Source: Nitrospirota bacterium (GTDB lineage: Bacteria; Nitrospirota; Nitrospiria; Nitrospirales; UBA8639). Taken from it: a stretch of 64,000 bases of DNA. Both the position numbers and the translations under genes were made by a program. Shown in pieces: positions 17,314-26,522 of the stretch; the stretch's first letter is position 1; every line of letters begins with the position of its first letter. The stretch spans positions 17,259 to 81,258 of the forward strand of contig RFGF01000099.1 in the NCBI GenBank assembly GCA_003695915.1. The letters are read 5' to 3'. Below the pieces are notes generated by a model. That model had not been told where the DNA came from, made no database searches, and worked only from the letters and a program-made list of their open reading frames with translations.

Positions 17314-19707
17314 ATGACGCCCCATACTTCCCCAACCTCATCGCGATCTTCATCGCTCACCCAAGAAGAACTCGAACTCATGGATGCCTATTGGCGGGCG
17401 GCCAATTATCTCTCCGTGGGGCAGATTTATCTCTTGGACAATCCGCTGCTCCGGGAGCCGCTGACGCTCGACCATATCAAGCCCCGCTTGCTCGGGCATT
17501 GGGGTACGACACCGGGACTCAATTTCATCTACGTGCATCTGAATCGCATCATCAATCGATACGACCTCGATATGATTTACATTGCCGGCCCCGGGCACGG
17601 AGGACCGGCCATGGTGGCCAATACCTACCTGGAGGGGACCTACAGCGAACTCTACCCGACGATCACCCAAGACGCCGAGGGGATGAAAAAGCTCTTCAAA
17701 CAATTCTCGTTTCCCGGCGGGGTCCCGAGTCATGCCGCACCGGAAACGCCGGGCTCCATTCACGAAGGCGGCGAACTCGGCTATGCGCTATCTCACGCCT
17801 TCGGCGCGGCATTCGACAATCCCGACTTGATCGTGGCCTGTGTCGTTGGAGACGGTGAGGCCGAAACCGGCCCGCTGGCCACGGCTTGGCACTGCAACAA
17901 ATTTTTGAATCCGGCAACCGACGGCGCCGTCCTACCTATCCTTCATCTCAACGGCTACAAAATCGCGAATCCCACCATATTGGCACGGATCAGCGAGGAG
18001 GAATTATTGGGCTTGTTCAGAGGGTACGGCTATGAACCGTATGTCGTCGATGGCGAGGATCCGGCACGCGTGCATCGCGCTATGGCCGACACCCTCGACA
18101 CCGTCATCGACGATATCCACGCCATCCAGCGACGAGCGCGCCATGACGGCATCGTCGCACGCCCCCGCTGGCCGATGATCATTTTGAAAACGCCCAAAGG
18201 TTGGACATGCCCGAAGGAAGTCGACGGCAAAAAAGTCGAAGGCTTCTGGCGCTCGCACCAAGTGCCGCTCTCGGACCTCGCGCACAAGCCCGAGCACGTC
18301 AAGCTCTTGGAGCAATGGATGAAAAGTTACCGCCCCGAGGAATTGTTCGACGAAACCGGCCGGCTTCGGCCCAAGCTGGCAGCCCTGGCCCCGAAAGGTT
18401 CCCGCCGCATGGGAGCCAACCCGCACGCCAACGGCGGAATCCTGCTCAAGGAACTCCGCCTGCCCAACTTTCGGGACTACGCCGTGAAAGTGACCCAGCC
18501 AGGAGTCATCACGGCCGAAGCCACCAGAATCATGGGGCAATATCTCCGCGATGTTTTGAAATTGAACCACGACCACCGAAACTTTCGCGTGTTCGGTCCT
18601 GACGAAACCTCGTCCAACCGATTGGATGCCATCTTCGAATTCACCGATCGCACCTGGATGGCCGACGTGCTTCCGGAAGACGAACATCTCTCCCGAGACG
18701 GCCGAGTCATGGAAATCCTGAGCGAGCATACCTGCCAGGGGTGGTTGGAAGGGTATTTGCTCACAGGCCGCCATGGATTTTTTTCGTGTTACGAGGCCTT
18801 CATTCACATCGTCGATTCCATGTTCAACCAACATGCCAAGTGGTTGAAGGTGACCCGAGAAATCCCGTGGCGACGACCGATCGCCTCCTTGAACTATCTC
18901 CTCACGTCCCATGTATGGCGGCAAGATCACAACGGGTTCTCGCATCAAGACCCCGGCTTCATCGACCTTGTCGTGAACAAAAAGGCCGAAGTGATTCGCG
19001 TGTACCTGCCGCCCGATGCCAATAGCCTCCTCTTCGTTACCGACCAATGTCTGCGCAGCCGCAATTTGGTGAACGTGATCATCGCCGGCAAACAGCCCGC
19101 GCTGCAGTATTTGGATCTGGATGCGGCCATCAAACACTGCACGGCCGGCATCGGAATCTGGGAATGGGCGAGCAACGATCAAGGCACCGAACCGGACGTG
19201 GTGATGGCCTGCGCCGGCGACGTGCCGACGCTGGAGACGTTGGCCGCCGTGCATCTTCTCCGCCGGCAGATTCCGGATCTCAAAATCCGCGTCGTCAATG
19301 TCGTCGATCTCATGAAACTGCAACCACGGGAAGAGCATCCCCACGGCCTGTCGGACAAAGAGTTCGACACGTTGTTCACCACCGACAAACCGATTATCTT
19401 TGCGTTTCACGGCTATCCCTGGCTGATCCACCGCCTCACCTATCGGCGGACGAATCATAAGAATTTGCACGTCCGGGGGTACAAGGAAGAAGGGACGACG
19501 ACGACTCCGTTCGACATGACGGTCAGAAACGATCTCGATCGTTTCCATCTCGTGGCCGACGTGATCGATCGCGTGCCCAAGCTCGGTGCGCATGCTGCCT
19601 ACGTTAAGCAGGCCGTGCGCGACAAACTCATTGAGCACAAGGAATACATCGTCCAGCGTGGCGAGGATATGCCGGAAATCCGGGATTGGCGGTGGAACAC
19701 GCCGTAG
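17314..19707 (+). CDS. xfp: Xylulose-5-phosphate/fructose-6-phosphate phosphoketolase
   Basis: TPP enzyme that splits xylulose-5-P or fructose-6-P with phosphate to acetyl-phosphate plus an aldose phosphate. 797 residues is the normal size. Diagnostic blocks: [22 protein letters not shown] near residue 90, [21 protein letters not shown] and the TPP-binding [15 protein letters not shown] around residue 190; later blocks [12 protein letters not shown] and [11 protein letters not shown] match the C-terminal domains. Start follows AAGGAGG. No acetate kinase is adjacent. A pyrophosphate-metal TPP motif is intact, so it looks active. Confidence 0.96.
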   Translation: MTPHTSPTSSRSSSLTQEELELMDAYWRAANYLSVGQIYLLDNPLLREPLTLDHIKPRLLGHWGTTPGLNFIYVHLNRIINRYDLDMIYIAGPGHGGPAMVANTYLEGTYSELYPTITQDAEGMKKLFKQFSFPGGVPSHAAPETPGSIHEGGELGYALSHAFGAAFDNPDLIVACVVGDGEAETGPLATAWHCNKFLNPATDGAVLPILHLNGYKIANPTILARISEEELLGLFRGYGYEPYVVDGEDPARVHRAMADTLDTVIDDIHAIQRRARHDGIVARPRWPMIILKTPKGWTCPKEVDGKKVEGFWRSHQVPLSDLAHKPEHVKLLEQWMKSYRPEELFDETGRLRPKLAALAPKGSRRMGANPHANGGILLKELRLPNFRDYAVKVTQPGVITAEATRIMGQYLRDVLKLNHDHRNFRVFGPDETSSNRLDAIFEFTDRTWMADVLPEDEHLSRDGRVMEILSEHTCQGWLEGYLLTGRHGFFSCYEAFIHIVDSMFNQHAKWLKVTREIPWRRPIASLNYLLTSHVWRQDHNGFSHQDPGFIDLVVNKKAEVIRVYLPPDANSLLFVTDQCLRSRNLVNVIIAGKQPALQYLDLDAAIKHCTAGIGIWEWASNDQGTEPDVVMACAGDVPTLETLAAVHLLRRQIPDLKIRVVNVVDLMKLQPREEHPHGLSDKEFDTLFTTDKPIIFAFHGYPWLIHRLTYRRTNHKNLHVRGYKEEGTTTTPFDMTVRNDLDRFHLVADVIDRVPKLGAHAAYVKQAVRDKLIEHKEYIVQRGEDMPEIRDWRWNTP

Positions 19708-20056
19708 CGTTGAATGACGAGGGGGCAGCGATCTGGATACACAATAAGCTGACCGCCTTGTTTACACATGTTCCAACGCGGCGCTCTTGTTTCCTTTGTG
19801 TCAATAGGGCTGTTAACAATTATTAAGATGTTAACGGTTTGAGCACGGTCGAAGAGAACTGTTCTCTGGCTCTTTGCACTCGCCTCGTCTTTCAACTCTG
19901 CTATTTGTAAAGGTTTTCATTGAATGGCATGTCGTGTGCTACATTTCTACAAAAGAAGCTATCCCAAACATTCACAGCAACGAGGCCTGAACGCCCATGG
20001 CGAGAGCATCACATGGCTTCTAGTCATCACATACCCAACAAGGAGGTAGATCACAT
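19708..20056. other. 349-bp intergenic region, regulatory
   Basis: No gene seen. The region is AT-rich in its middle part, with two TGTTAAC copies 18 bases apart (about 19809-19835) and a 15-bp inverted repeat at 19853-19867. It leads into a strong ribosome binding site before the 20057 gene, so it probably holds that gene's promoter and operator. Confidence 0.4.
19853..19867. promoter_or_regulatory. Perfect 7-bp inverted repeat with 1-base centre
   Basis: AGAGAAC-T-GTTCTCT is a perfect dyad about 190 bases before the exported protein at 20057. Its form suits a dimeric repressor or activator site. No known regulator can be matched by eye. Confidence 0.35.
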
Positions 20057-20581
20057 ATGAAAAGACAGCTCGCTTCGTCGACATGCACAGCTATTGTTGG
20101 TCTGGCCTTTGTGGCTGGGCTACTGCTTCCCCTCTCACCGGCGCTGGGAGTCGAAGCGGACAACGCCAAGGAGACACTTCGAGAGATTCAAAAGAATTTC
20201 GGGCCGGTTTTGAAACTCGAAGGCAACGCCCGGCGAGAAATCAACGCCATTGCCAATCTCTTGGCGCCGGATTCCAAAATCAAACCTATCGACGCCACAC
20301 AGGCCAGCGGCGAGATGTGCATGTTGGAAACGGTGTCCAAACACAATATGGTTCATTTCAGCGAACATCCGGAACAAACCACCGAAGATATTGTCTATTT
20401 CATCGATCCCGAACAATTCATTGCCAATGGCCTGGATGTCACGAAACTCCCCCGCCATCCCGAAAAACTCGGGGAAATGAAGCCACTGCAATGGTATTAC
20501 TACGATGGGACGTATGTGGAACCGCACCAAGGGAGCAAATTGAATAAACCCTTCGTCATCATGAGCGTGGACGTGAAATAA
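20057..20581 (+). CDS. Hypothetical secreted protein, 174 aa
   Basis: Signal peptide at residues 1-32 (hydrophobic GLAFVAGLLLPLSPALG, cleavage about ALG-VEA). The mature domain starts with a helical region (NAKETLREIQKNFG) and ends with a compact block containing YFIDPEQF, LQWYYYDGTYVEPH and FVIMSVDVK. It has a single Cys in SGEMCMLET. No family recognised. The ribosome binding site AAGGAGGT is close to perfect, which with its own long leader suggests high or regulated expression. A hairpin terminator follows. Confidence 0.75.
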   Translation: MKRQLASSTCTAIVGLAFVAGLLLPLSPALGVEADNAKETLREIQKNFGPVLKLEGNARREINAIANLLAPDSKIKPIDATQASGEMCMLETVSKHNMVHFSEHPEQTTEDIVYFIDPEQFIANGLDVTKLPRHPEKLGEMKPLQWYYYDGTYVEPHQGSKLNKPFVIMSVDVK

Positions 20582-20604
20582 CGTTCTCTTTCTGGATCGG
20601 TCAT

Positions 20605-20635
20605 AAGCGGCAAGAAGGATGTCTCCTTGCCGCTT
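20605..20635 (+). terminator. Hairpin terminator after the 20057 gene
   Basis: A perfect 10-bp stem AAGCGGCAAG / CTTGCCGCTT, 24 bases after the stop codon, with an 11-base loop. Only a weak T-rich tail follows (GTGTATTGTCGTT), so it is a likely but not textbook intrinsic terminator. Confidence 0.6.
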
Positions 20636-20637
20636 GT

Positions 20638-21033
20638 GTATTGTCGTTGAGATTCTCCTCTTCATCCTTTTATCCCGCATCGGTGGTCCCTATCCATTAG
20701 ACGCATGTTGCAGCAGAAATCCGAAGGAGCGAAGCCCAGCGAGTCTTGACCCTGTTCGCGATGCTTTTGCTATGTTTCCCACTCGTCGGAAGGACCTTTC
20801 TTGGCGCAATCCCGGCATGGCTCCCATGTTCACGGCCAGTATGATCAGTATGGAGGAAAAGGACATGCAGCCTTGATCATCCTGCTCATGCATTGTGCTG
20901 TCGGTTCGGTTTATACTCCTCACCTCGGTAAGCGAGCGGTAAAGGATGCAATGATATTGGCTGCCGATGGATCGAAAGGCGAAATACGGCTATTCAATAT
21001 GTTGAACTCTCAATTTCAATGAAGGGAGTCGTT
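20638..21033. other. 396-bp region without a convincing gene
   Basis: Several short frames exist on both strands, but none has a good start signal or a recognisable product. The end of the region carries the GGGAG ribosome binding site of the next gene. Confidence 0.4.
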
Positions 21034-21393
21034 ATGACCATTCACGACATTGGTACAGAGCTGGTTTCCCTGTGCAGGCAGGGGAAAAATTTCGAAGCGA
21101 TCGAAAAATTTTATGATGCGAACATTGTCAGTGTCGAAGCACGCGAACTTCCCGGCATCGGCCAAGTGCAAACGGGTATCGAGGCTATCAAACGAAAAAA
21201 TGCCTGGTGGTTCGACAATCACGACGTCCATCACGTCGATGTGAGCGGGCCGTTTTTTAATGGCGACCGTTTTGCGGTTCATTTTCGATTCGACGTCACC
21301 TCGAAGCATGCCGGAAAACGCACGACCATGGAGGAAATCGGCGTGTATACGGTAGAGCACGAGAAAATCGTCAAGGAAGAATTTTTCTATTGA
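21034..21393 (+). CDS. SnoaL-like/NTF2-like protein, 119 aa
   Basis: A small soluble cone-shaped alpha+beta fold protein. The pattern is typical: helical start (IHDIGTELVSLCRQGKNFEAIEKFYDANIVSVEA), the GIEAIKRKNAWWFDNHDVHHVDV central part and the final strand block TTMEEIGVYTVEHEKIVKEEFFY. In this superfamily members bind or transform small molecules; no substrate is evident. The ATG at 21034 is preceded by GGGAG; a start at 21019 is possible. Stands alone. Confidence 0.8.
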   Translation: MTIHDIGTELVSLCRQGKNFEAIEKFYDANIVSVEARELPGIGQVQTGIEAIKRKNAWWFDNHDVHHVDVSGPFFNGDRFAVHFRFDVTSKHAGKRTTMEEIGVYTVEHEKIVKEEFFY

Positions 21394-21749
21394 TGCTACC
21401 TTTAACGATCGCTAGTCCCTCTCTCTCGCCTTTAAGGAAATCGTGTCTCCGCATGGCTCCTAGGGCAGGTTTATGCCAAGCACCTCAATCTTGCAAAGAA
21501 GCGTGCCTCGGATGAGAGGAGGTCAGTCCTAGCAAACATGCAGAATCTTAGAAGAGGGAAATTCCCAAAAGACCTGAACAGGATGGATTCTCCGCCTTCG
21601 CAGGAATGAGACGGGAAAAAATCTTTGACGGAGCTTTCAGGATGATGAGAGGTCATCATAATGCTGGATCCATTCAGCCTATGAATCAGCGACCGGTTTT
21701 AGAGGTGCTGAACGCGGAAGATCTCGATGAGGAGTTGGCACGGCAATCA
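21394..21749. other. 356-bp intergenic region with a dispersed-repeat-like element
   Basis: No gene seen. It contains an 11-bp dyad GGGAAATTCCC at 21556-21566 and, at 21585-21610, a sequence of the GGATTC-tCCGCCTTCGC-aGGAATGA type that forms an imperfect hairpin. Confidence 0.35.
21585..21610. repeat. Imperfect palindromic element (REP-like)
   Basis: The sequence GGATTCTCCGCCTTCGCAGG followed by AATGAG forms an imperfect hairpin (ATTCTCCGC against GCAGGAAT). Similar CGCCTTCGCGGGAATGAC elements are dispersed in many bacterial genomes. Only one copy was noticed in this window, so the repeat status is inferred. Confidence 0.3.
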
Positions 21750-22451
21750 TTACGGGCCTGTTCCGTAACGCCCACGGAGATTCACGTACAACACGGCGTC
21801 CAGTCGTTGACGAATGAGTCCCTCATCCCGTTTCTCGAACAGCGTCAGATACTGAATCCCCTCTTCGATCACTGGGCCGACGAGTCGGCCGCCGGGCTTG
21901 AGTTGAGCGAGCAACGGTGGAGGTGCCTCTCGACACGCAGCAGTGACACAGATCCGATCGTAGGGAGCGCATTCTGGATAGCCCTGTCCACCGTCGCCGA
22001 GGACAACGAGCACATCGGTGTAACCCAGCCTGGTGAGGTTGTTTTTGGCGAACGCATAGGTGACCGGATCGATTTCCATGGTGACGACCAAGCCGGTTGG
22101 TCCCACGATTTCCCGTGCGACGGCGGCTCCATAGCCTGAGCCGGTCCCCACCTCGAGCAATCGATGTCCTTCGTCGAGCCCCAAGGGCTCGTAAAAGAGC
22201 GGATAACTATGCGGACAGGAAATGGTCGCCTGTTCCCCGGGAAGCGGCAAGGGAACTTCGAGATACGCATAATCCCTGTACGGGGTCGGAATAAATTCTT
22301 CACGCGGAACGGTCAGCAACGCCTGAACAATCCGTTCGGAGCGGAGATATCCCTCCTCGATTAACCATCGAACTTTTTCGCGTCGTTCTTGCTCGAAGGC
22401 TTCCTTCGTTTTCGTCGGTTCTTTGGGAGGCGGGACGATCCAGCCGTCCAT
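21750..22451 (-). CDS. pcm: Protein-L-isoaspartate O-methyltransferase
   Basis: SAM-dependent methyltransferase that starts repair of isoaspartyl residues in aged proteins. Family blocks: VPREEFIP near residue 49, the YAYLEVPLPLPGEQATIS substrate region, SAM motif I LLEVGTGSGYGAAV near residue 98, and DRICVTAACREAPPPLLAQLKPGGRLV. It has an extra 30-residue charged N-terminus. It is the last gene of a tight operon with Ku and ligase (7 bases after the ligase stop), an unusual partner for DNA end joining but consistent with a damage-survival theme. Confidence 0.9.
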   Translation of the reverse strand: MDGWIVPPPKEPTKTKEAFEQERREKVRWLIEEGYLRSERIVQALLTVPREEFIPTPYRDYAYLEVPLPLPGEQATISCPHSYPLFYEPLGLDEGHRLLEVGTGSGYGAAVAREIVGPTGLVVTMEIDPVTYAFAKNNLTRLGYTDVLVVLGDGGQGYPECAPYDRICVTAACREAPPPLLAQLKPGGRLVGPVIEEGIQYLTLFEKRDEGLIRQRLDAVLYVNLRGRYGTGP

Positions 22452-22458
22452 TGGCGCC

Positions 22459-23364
22459 TCACTTCACGAGTCCCTTGAAAATCGGCGCCCGCAATTTGCC
22501 CCCGGCCGTTTTTTCCATGAAATGGACACGGCACCGGAGATCAGTCTTACGCCATTGTGCGCGTTTCGGACCGTCTGCTGGCGGAGAAGGCAGGGGTGGC
22601 TTCGACATCAATTGTTCGAATAGGCGATGGCGATCCTCCTCCGTAAACCCACTCCCCACCCGCCCTCGATACATCCATGTCCCCTGCTTATCTTCACCCA
22701 GCAGCAGGGCGCTGATGGCCGGTTCGTGCTCCCGTTGCAGAAAGCCGATGATGGCAAATTCTTGGATCTGCCCGACTTTGACCTTTTTCCAGTACGAAGA
22801 GCGACACCCCACGAGATAGGGGCTGTCGATCTGCTTGGCCATCATTCCTTCGAACCCCGCATGTCGGATTTCAGAAAAAAAGCGCGTTCCGTGCTCCAAA
22901 ACGCCTTCGGAGAACACCAGCGTCGGGCTCGCATAGCGCTGGACCATGTCGTGAAGCCGATCGCGACGTTCCAACAGCGGACGATCGAGCAAGGGACGGT
23001 CGTTGAGATACAAGAGATCGAACGCCATAAAAGTGGCGGGATGAAGCTGAGCCAAGAATGCCGCGCGCGTGGAACTTCGTGTCTGAACCCGCTCTTGGAG
23101 TCTGGGAAAGGACGGTTTCCCCTCGATCAAGACGATGAGTTCCCCATCGAGCACCGAATTTTCAGGGAGATTTTGGAGGCTTCGTAATTCGGGAAACACC
23201 GGCGCCATGTCCACGAATCGCCGGTTCTCCAGCCGGATGCGCCCATGTTCGATGAACGCGAGGCAGCGCGTGCCGTCCCACTTGATTTCAAAGAGATGGT
23301 GAGGAGAATCGAAAGGCTCCCGCGCCAATTGAGCGAGCATAGGACTGATGTGGCGCGGCAGCAC
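22459..23364 (-). CDS. ATP-dependent DNA ligase, LigD ligase-domain type
   Basis: 301 residues covering the adenylation domain and OB fold of LigD-type ligases, without polymerase or phosphoesterase modules. The nucleotidyl-lysine motif I is EIKWDGTR (Lys about 29), motif III is FMAFDLLYLN, motif IV EGMMAK and motif V YWKKVKVG. The start is a GTG at 23364, 9 bases after the Ku stop. It seals double-strand ends joined by Ku. Stand-alone LigD-like ligases occur in minimal bacterial NHEJ sets, and other modules may be encoded elsewhere. Confidence 0.92.
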   Translation of the reverse strand: MLPRHISPMLAQLAREPFDSPHHLFEIKWDGTRCLAFIEHGRIRLENRRFVDMAPVFPELRSLQNLPENSVLDGELIVLIEGKPSFPRLQERVQTRSSTRAAFLAQLHPATFMAFDLLYLNDRPLLDRPLLERRDRLHDMVQRYASPTLVFSEGVLEHGTRFFSEIRHAGFEGMMAKQIDSPYLVGCRSSYWKKVKVGQIQEFAIIGFLQREHEPAISALLLGEDKQGTWMYRGRVGSGFTEEDRHRLFEQLMSKPPLPSPPADGPKRAQWRKTDLRCRVHFMEKTAGGKLRAPIFKGLVK

Positions 23365-23373
23365 GCATCCCTC

Positions 23374-24210
23374 TTATGCGCTCTTTCCTCGTTTGAATTT
23401 TCGGACGGGCGCAAGTGATTTGACAGGCTGACTCTTTTTCGTTTGAGCAACACTGGCTTTGAGGGCGTCCATGAAATTGATCACCTTTCTCACCTCGGCC
23501 TCGTGCACCGTGACAGGCGCGACGCCTTTGATTTTGGCTCGAATCAATTCGATGAGCGCGTGCTCATAGCGGTCTGTAAACTTCGACGGATCAAAAGGGG
23601 CGATCTTGCTCTTCACCAACATCCGAGCCAGTTCCAGTTGCTCTTTGTCAACCCTGCCGTTTTGAATGTCAGCAAAGAACGGCGTGGCCTTGCTGATTTC
23701 ATTGGCGTAGCGCAGGGTCAGCATGACCATCCCTTTATCCTGCGCCTTGATCGCCACAAGGTGCTCGCGCCCTTTCATGACCACCTGCCCGATCGCCATG
23801 ACCCCCTCTTGCCCCATCGCCTCGCGGATCACGCGAAAAGCTTGATCGGCAACGGGTCCATCCGGGGCGAGATAATGGGGAGCCTCGATGTATAGCGGAT
23901 CGAGTTCATGGGCATAGATGAATTGCACGACGTCGATAGTCTTCGTGGTTTCGAGCTTGAGATGGTCCAATTCGACCTCGTCGAGAACTACGTATTTCCC
24001 TTTTTCGTATTCGTACCCCTTCTCGACGTCTTCTTGCTCGACGGGACCATGGATCGGGCACGTCAACTGATGATGTATGCGCTGGTGGCACCCTTTATGA
24101 AGCTGATGAAGGACAATGCGACCGGCGCTGCTGGTGGCCGAATAGAGCCTGACGGGGATCGTGACGAGCGAAAGTTTCAGATTGCCTTTCCATGTAGCAC
24201 GAGGCGGCAT
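23374..24210 (-). CDS. ku: Ku protein (bacterial NHEJ)
   Basis: DNA-end-binding homodimeric Ku. Diagnostic: RATWKGNLKLSLVTIPVRLY at the start, CPIHGPVEQEDVEKGYEYEKGKYVVLDEVEL, the FIYAHELDPLYIEAPHYLAPDG core, LEMARM-like LELARMLV and the KFTDRYEHALIELI block; the C-terminus is a short Lys/Arg-rich tail (KKSQPVKSLAPVRKFKRGKSA), which in Ku proteins aids DNA or ligase contact. The start at 24210 matches the family N-terminus; an upstream ATG at 24249 would add 13 residues. First gene of the ku-ligase-pcm operon. Confidence 0.93.
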   Translation of the reverse strand: MPPRATWKGNLKLSLVTIPVRLYSATSSAGRIVLHQLHKGCHQRIHHQLTCPIHGPVEQEDVEKGYEYEKGKYVVLDEVELDHLKLETTKTIDVVQFIYAHELDPLYIEAPHYLAPDGPVADQAFRVIREAMGQEGVMAIGQVVMKGREHLVAIKAQDKGMVMLTLRYANEISKATPFFADIQNGRVDKEQLELARMLVKSKIAPFDPSKFTDRYEHALIELIRAKIKGVAPVTVHEAEVRKVINFMDALKASVAQTKKSQPVKSLAPVRKFKRGKSA

Positions 24211-24490
24211 GAGTGGCTCGCTCCAGACATGCGGAGATATCTTACTCAATGGTAAGCAATGAGAGCGTGAAACTCAAACGCTCTGACCTCATGACCTCTC
24301 TCACACCTGACCTGAAAGAGCCCATAAACAAGATAAGACTGCGGTGCATCGGCACTGCCCTCATCCCGTGATCGTGGTGCGCGTTTTCCTGGCAGATGGA
24401 GACAGCTTTTACGCTTTTGTTGTCTAAGTGTCATGCGTTCTTTTACAATAAATTAGCGAATCCAATCGTCGACTCCAAAAGAGCTTTTTC

Positions 24491-24697
24491 ATGAAACCTG
24501 CGAACCCCGACGAACCCGTTTCCTCGGATGGGAGCGATAAGACGTCCCTCCCTACACCGCAGCGCATTTGGACGCAGATCCACCGGCGAAAGAAAGCCAA
24601 GGCGACGCTTCCCCTAGCCGATGAATGGTCCACAGCCGACAATTCCCCGCCTACCAATCTCCGGATGCCGTCAGCGAAGATGTCTCGCAACTCGTAA
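24491..24697 (+). CDS. Possible small hydrophilic protein, 68 aa
   Basis: A 68-residue Ser/Pro/Lys-rich frame with no recognisable domain, in front of the nuo operon. Its ribosome binding site is poor, and a frame on the other strand overlaps it, so it may be non-coding. The surrounding 24.25-24.88 kb holds no other gene. Confidence 0.25.
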   Translation: MKPANPDEPVSSDGSDKTSLPTPQRIWTQIHRRKKAKATLPLADEWSTADNSPPTNLRMPSAKMSRNS

Positions 24698-24756
24698 TGC
24701 GAGCCCCCCACTTACCTTCCTTATTCTCTCACGCTTGGCTTCTCCATCTGTCGTGC

Positions 24757-24786
24757 ATTTCCCAAACTTGGGGCTTTCAGGGAAAT
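24757..24786. promoter_or_regulatory. Inverted repeat upstream of the nuo operon
   Basis: ATTTCCC and GGGAAAT form a perfect 7-bp inverted repeat with 16 bases between, about 25 bases before the likely nuo promoter. The spacing would suit an activator or repressor dimer. No regulator is identified. Confidence 0.3.
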
Positions 24787-24808
24787 CTATGGTAGGTCTT
24801 TTGTTCCC

Positions 24809-24838
24809 TTGATTCACTGAAAAATCGGGTGTTACGAT
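24809..24838 (+). promoter_or_regulatory. Likely sigma-70-type promoter of the nuo operon
   Basis: TTGATT and TACGAT are separated by 18 bases and end 44 bases before the nuoA ATG. The match to the -35/-10 consensus is moderate. Confidence 0.45.
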
Positions 24839-24882
24839 GCCTTCCCTGCAGAAGTCATAAGTTTTTGTCAGTGAGAGAAGTA

Positions 24883-25266
24883 ATGAGCGGCGTCGATCTT
24901 CTCGTTGAATATCTTGCTCGATATTCTTCGATTCTCATTTTTATTCTCTTAGCGTTTGGCTTCGGAGTCGTGACTCTTCTTCTGTCGTATTTGGTTCAAC
25001 CTAAATACCCGGAACCGGAAAAATTGTCGCCGTACGAGTGCGGAAGCGAACCGTTCTCGGATTCGCGCATCCCGTTCCCGGTCCGTTATTATGTGATCGC
25101 CATGCTGTTCGTGATCTTCGATATTGAAGTGATCTTCTTGTATCCATGGGCCGTGACCTTCAAACAGTTGGGATTGATCGGCTTTATCGAAATGATGATT
25201 TTCATCGGCCTGTTCGTCGTGGCCTATGTGTATGCATGGCGGAAAGGCGCACTCGAGTGGGATTAA
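24883..25266 (+). CDS. nuoA: NADH-quinone oxidoreductase subunit A
   Basis: 127 residues, three membrane helices, part of the membrane arm near the quinone cavity. Family signature: PKYPEPEKLSPYECGSEPF with the conserved Cys in the first loop, then ARIPFPVRYYVIAMLFVIFDIEVIFLYPW-type sequence (here SRIPFPVRYYVIAML). The ATG at 24883 fits the family start; the frame is open upstream to 24829. It opens a 12-gene operon. Confidence 0.95.
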   Translation: MSGVDLLVEYLARYSSILIFILLAFGFGVVTLLLSYLVQPKYPEPEKLSPYECGSEPFSDSRIPFPVRYYVIAMLFVIFDIEVIFLYPWAVTFKQLGLIGFIEMMIFIGLFVVAYVYAWRKGALEWD

Positions 25267-25299
25267 CGATGGGCGTGGGACGAGCCCCATACCTCATTT

Positions 25300-25327
25300 G
25301 TTCAATCCGATGTTCAATCCGATGTTC
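25300..25327. repeat. 12-bp tandem direct repeat between nuoA and nuoB
   Basis: GTTCAATCCGAT occurs twice in direct succession, followed by GTTC, in the 78-bp nuoA-nuoB spacer. It may be replication slippage or a binding site. Confidence 0.6.
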
Positions 25328-25344
25328 GTGAGAATTCGGTCGCC

Positions 25345-25869
25345 ATGGGATTGATTCAGATCGGCAAGCACGACAAAGACGGCGAGGTGGGGGTCATGAC
25401 CTTGTCGTTAGAAAAAGCGGTCAACTGGGCTCGAAAAGGCTCGTTGTGGCCCATGACCTTCGGGCTCGCATGTTGCGCGATCGAGATGATCGCGGCCGTG
25501 TCGGCTCGGTACGATATCGATCGTTACGGGGCCGGCGTATTTCGAGCTTCTCCCCGTCAGTCCGATCTCATGATCGTGGCTGGGACGGTGTGCCGGCGCA
25601 TGGCCCCCGTCATTCGTAAGATCTATGATCAGATGCCTGAGCCGAAATATGTCATCGCCATGGGGTCCTGTGCGACATCGGGCAATATCTATGACAGTTA
25701 CAGTGTTGTGCAGGGTGTGGATCGCTTCGTCCCCGTCGATATTTACGTACCCGGCTGTCCGCCGACCCCCGAAGCACTGTTCGACGGAATTTTGAAATTG
25801 CAAGACCGGATCATGCAAAAGCGAGTCTTTACGAAACAACCCGAACAGGTCAAAGGACACGTGGGATGA
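25345..25869 (+). CDS. nuoB: NADH-quinone oxidoreductase subunit B
   Basis: Carries cluster N2, the last Fe-S cluster before quinone. The four ligands are all seen: the tandem CC in [10 protein letters not shown] (about residues 44-45), Cys in GTVCRRMAP, and Cys in [13 protein letters not shown], together with MGSCATSG. 174 residues is normal. The stop overlaps nuoC as ATGA, whereas the gap to nuoA is 78 bases. Confidence 0.96.
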   Translation: MGLIQIGKHDKDGEVGVMTLSLEKAVNWARKGSLWPMTFGLACCAIEMIAAVSARYDIDRYGAGVFRASPRQSDLMIVAGTVCRRMAPVIRKIYDQMPEPKYVIAMGSCATSGNIYDSYSVVQGVDRFVPVDIYVPGCPPTPEALFDGILKLQDRIMQKRVFTKQPEQVKGHVG

Positions 25870-26462
25870 GCGACAACATCGACACGCCATCGACTCAGGA
25901 GCAACCACCCTCTTCGGCGCAAGAGGCGGAAACCAATGAAAAAGCACCCGCTGCGCCGCCTTCCCTGATATTCTTGGCTGACCGAATTCGGGAAAAGTTT
26001 CCTGAAGCCGTGATCGCAGCCAAGGAATGGCGGGGAGATTTAGCGGTAACCGTCACTCGTGAGGCGCTCCATGCTATCTGTCGATTCCTTCGCGACGATC
26101 CGGAGATGGATTTCGATTACATTGTCCATGTCAGCTCTGTCGATTGGCCCGATGAGCCGGAACGCTTCGAAGTCGTGTATGAAGTGTATTCCATTCGGAA
26201 GCGGCACCGGATTCGCATCAAAACACGCGTGCCCGAACATGATTGCATTGTCGATTCGATGACGGACATCTGGCGAGGGGCCGAATTCATGGAGCGTGAG
26301 GTGTTCGACATGATGGGCATTCGGTTTCGGAACCATCCCGATTTGCGGCGTATCCTGATGCCCGACGATTACACGGAAGGCTATCCGCTTCGCAAGGACT
26401 TTCCCTTGCAAGGCAAGGGTTGGCGGGATACGTTTGAATTTTTGAACGATCCCGCGAACTAA
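25866..26462 (+). CDS. nuoC: NADH-quinone oxidoreductase subunit C
   Basis: 198 residues; peripheral-arm subunit without cofactors. Family signature [26 protein letters not shown] and the near-invariant [39 protein letters not shown]. The first 30 residues are a low-complexity Glu/Ala/Pro tail. Separate from nuoD here, whereas some species fuse C and D. Overlaps nuoB by 4 bases. Confidence 0.95.
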   Translation: MSDNIDTPSTQEQPPSSAQEAETNEKAPAAPPSLIFLADRIREKFPEAVIAAKEWRGDLAVTVTREALHAICRFLRDDPEMDFDYIVHVSSVDWPDEPERFEVVYEVYSIRKRHRIRIKTRVPEHDCIVDSMTDIWRGAEFMEREVFDMMGIRFRNHPDLRRILMPDDYTEGYPLRKDFPLQGKGWRDTFEFLNDPAN

Positions 26463-26522
26463 TCACTGGATGTCCATAGTGTCGAAACATGGGTTGGCAT
26501 AGAAAGTGAGTTAAGGAATACC

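Noticed and set aside
18004..19638. 544-codon minus strand frame
   Set aside because: Lies entirely opposite the well-conserved xfp gene; a GC-driven shadow frame.
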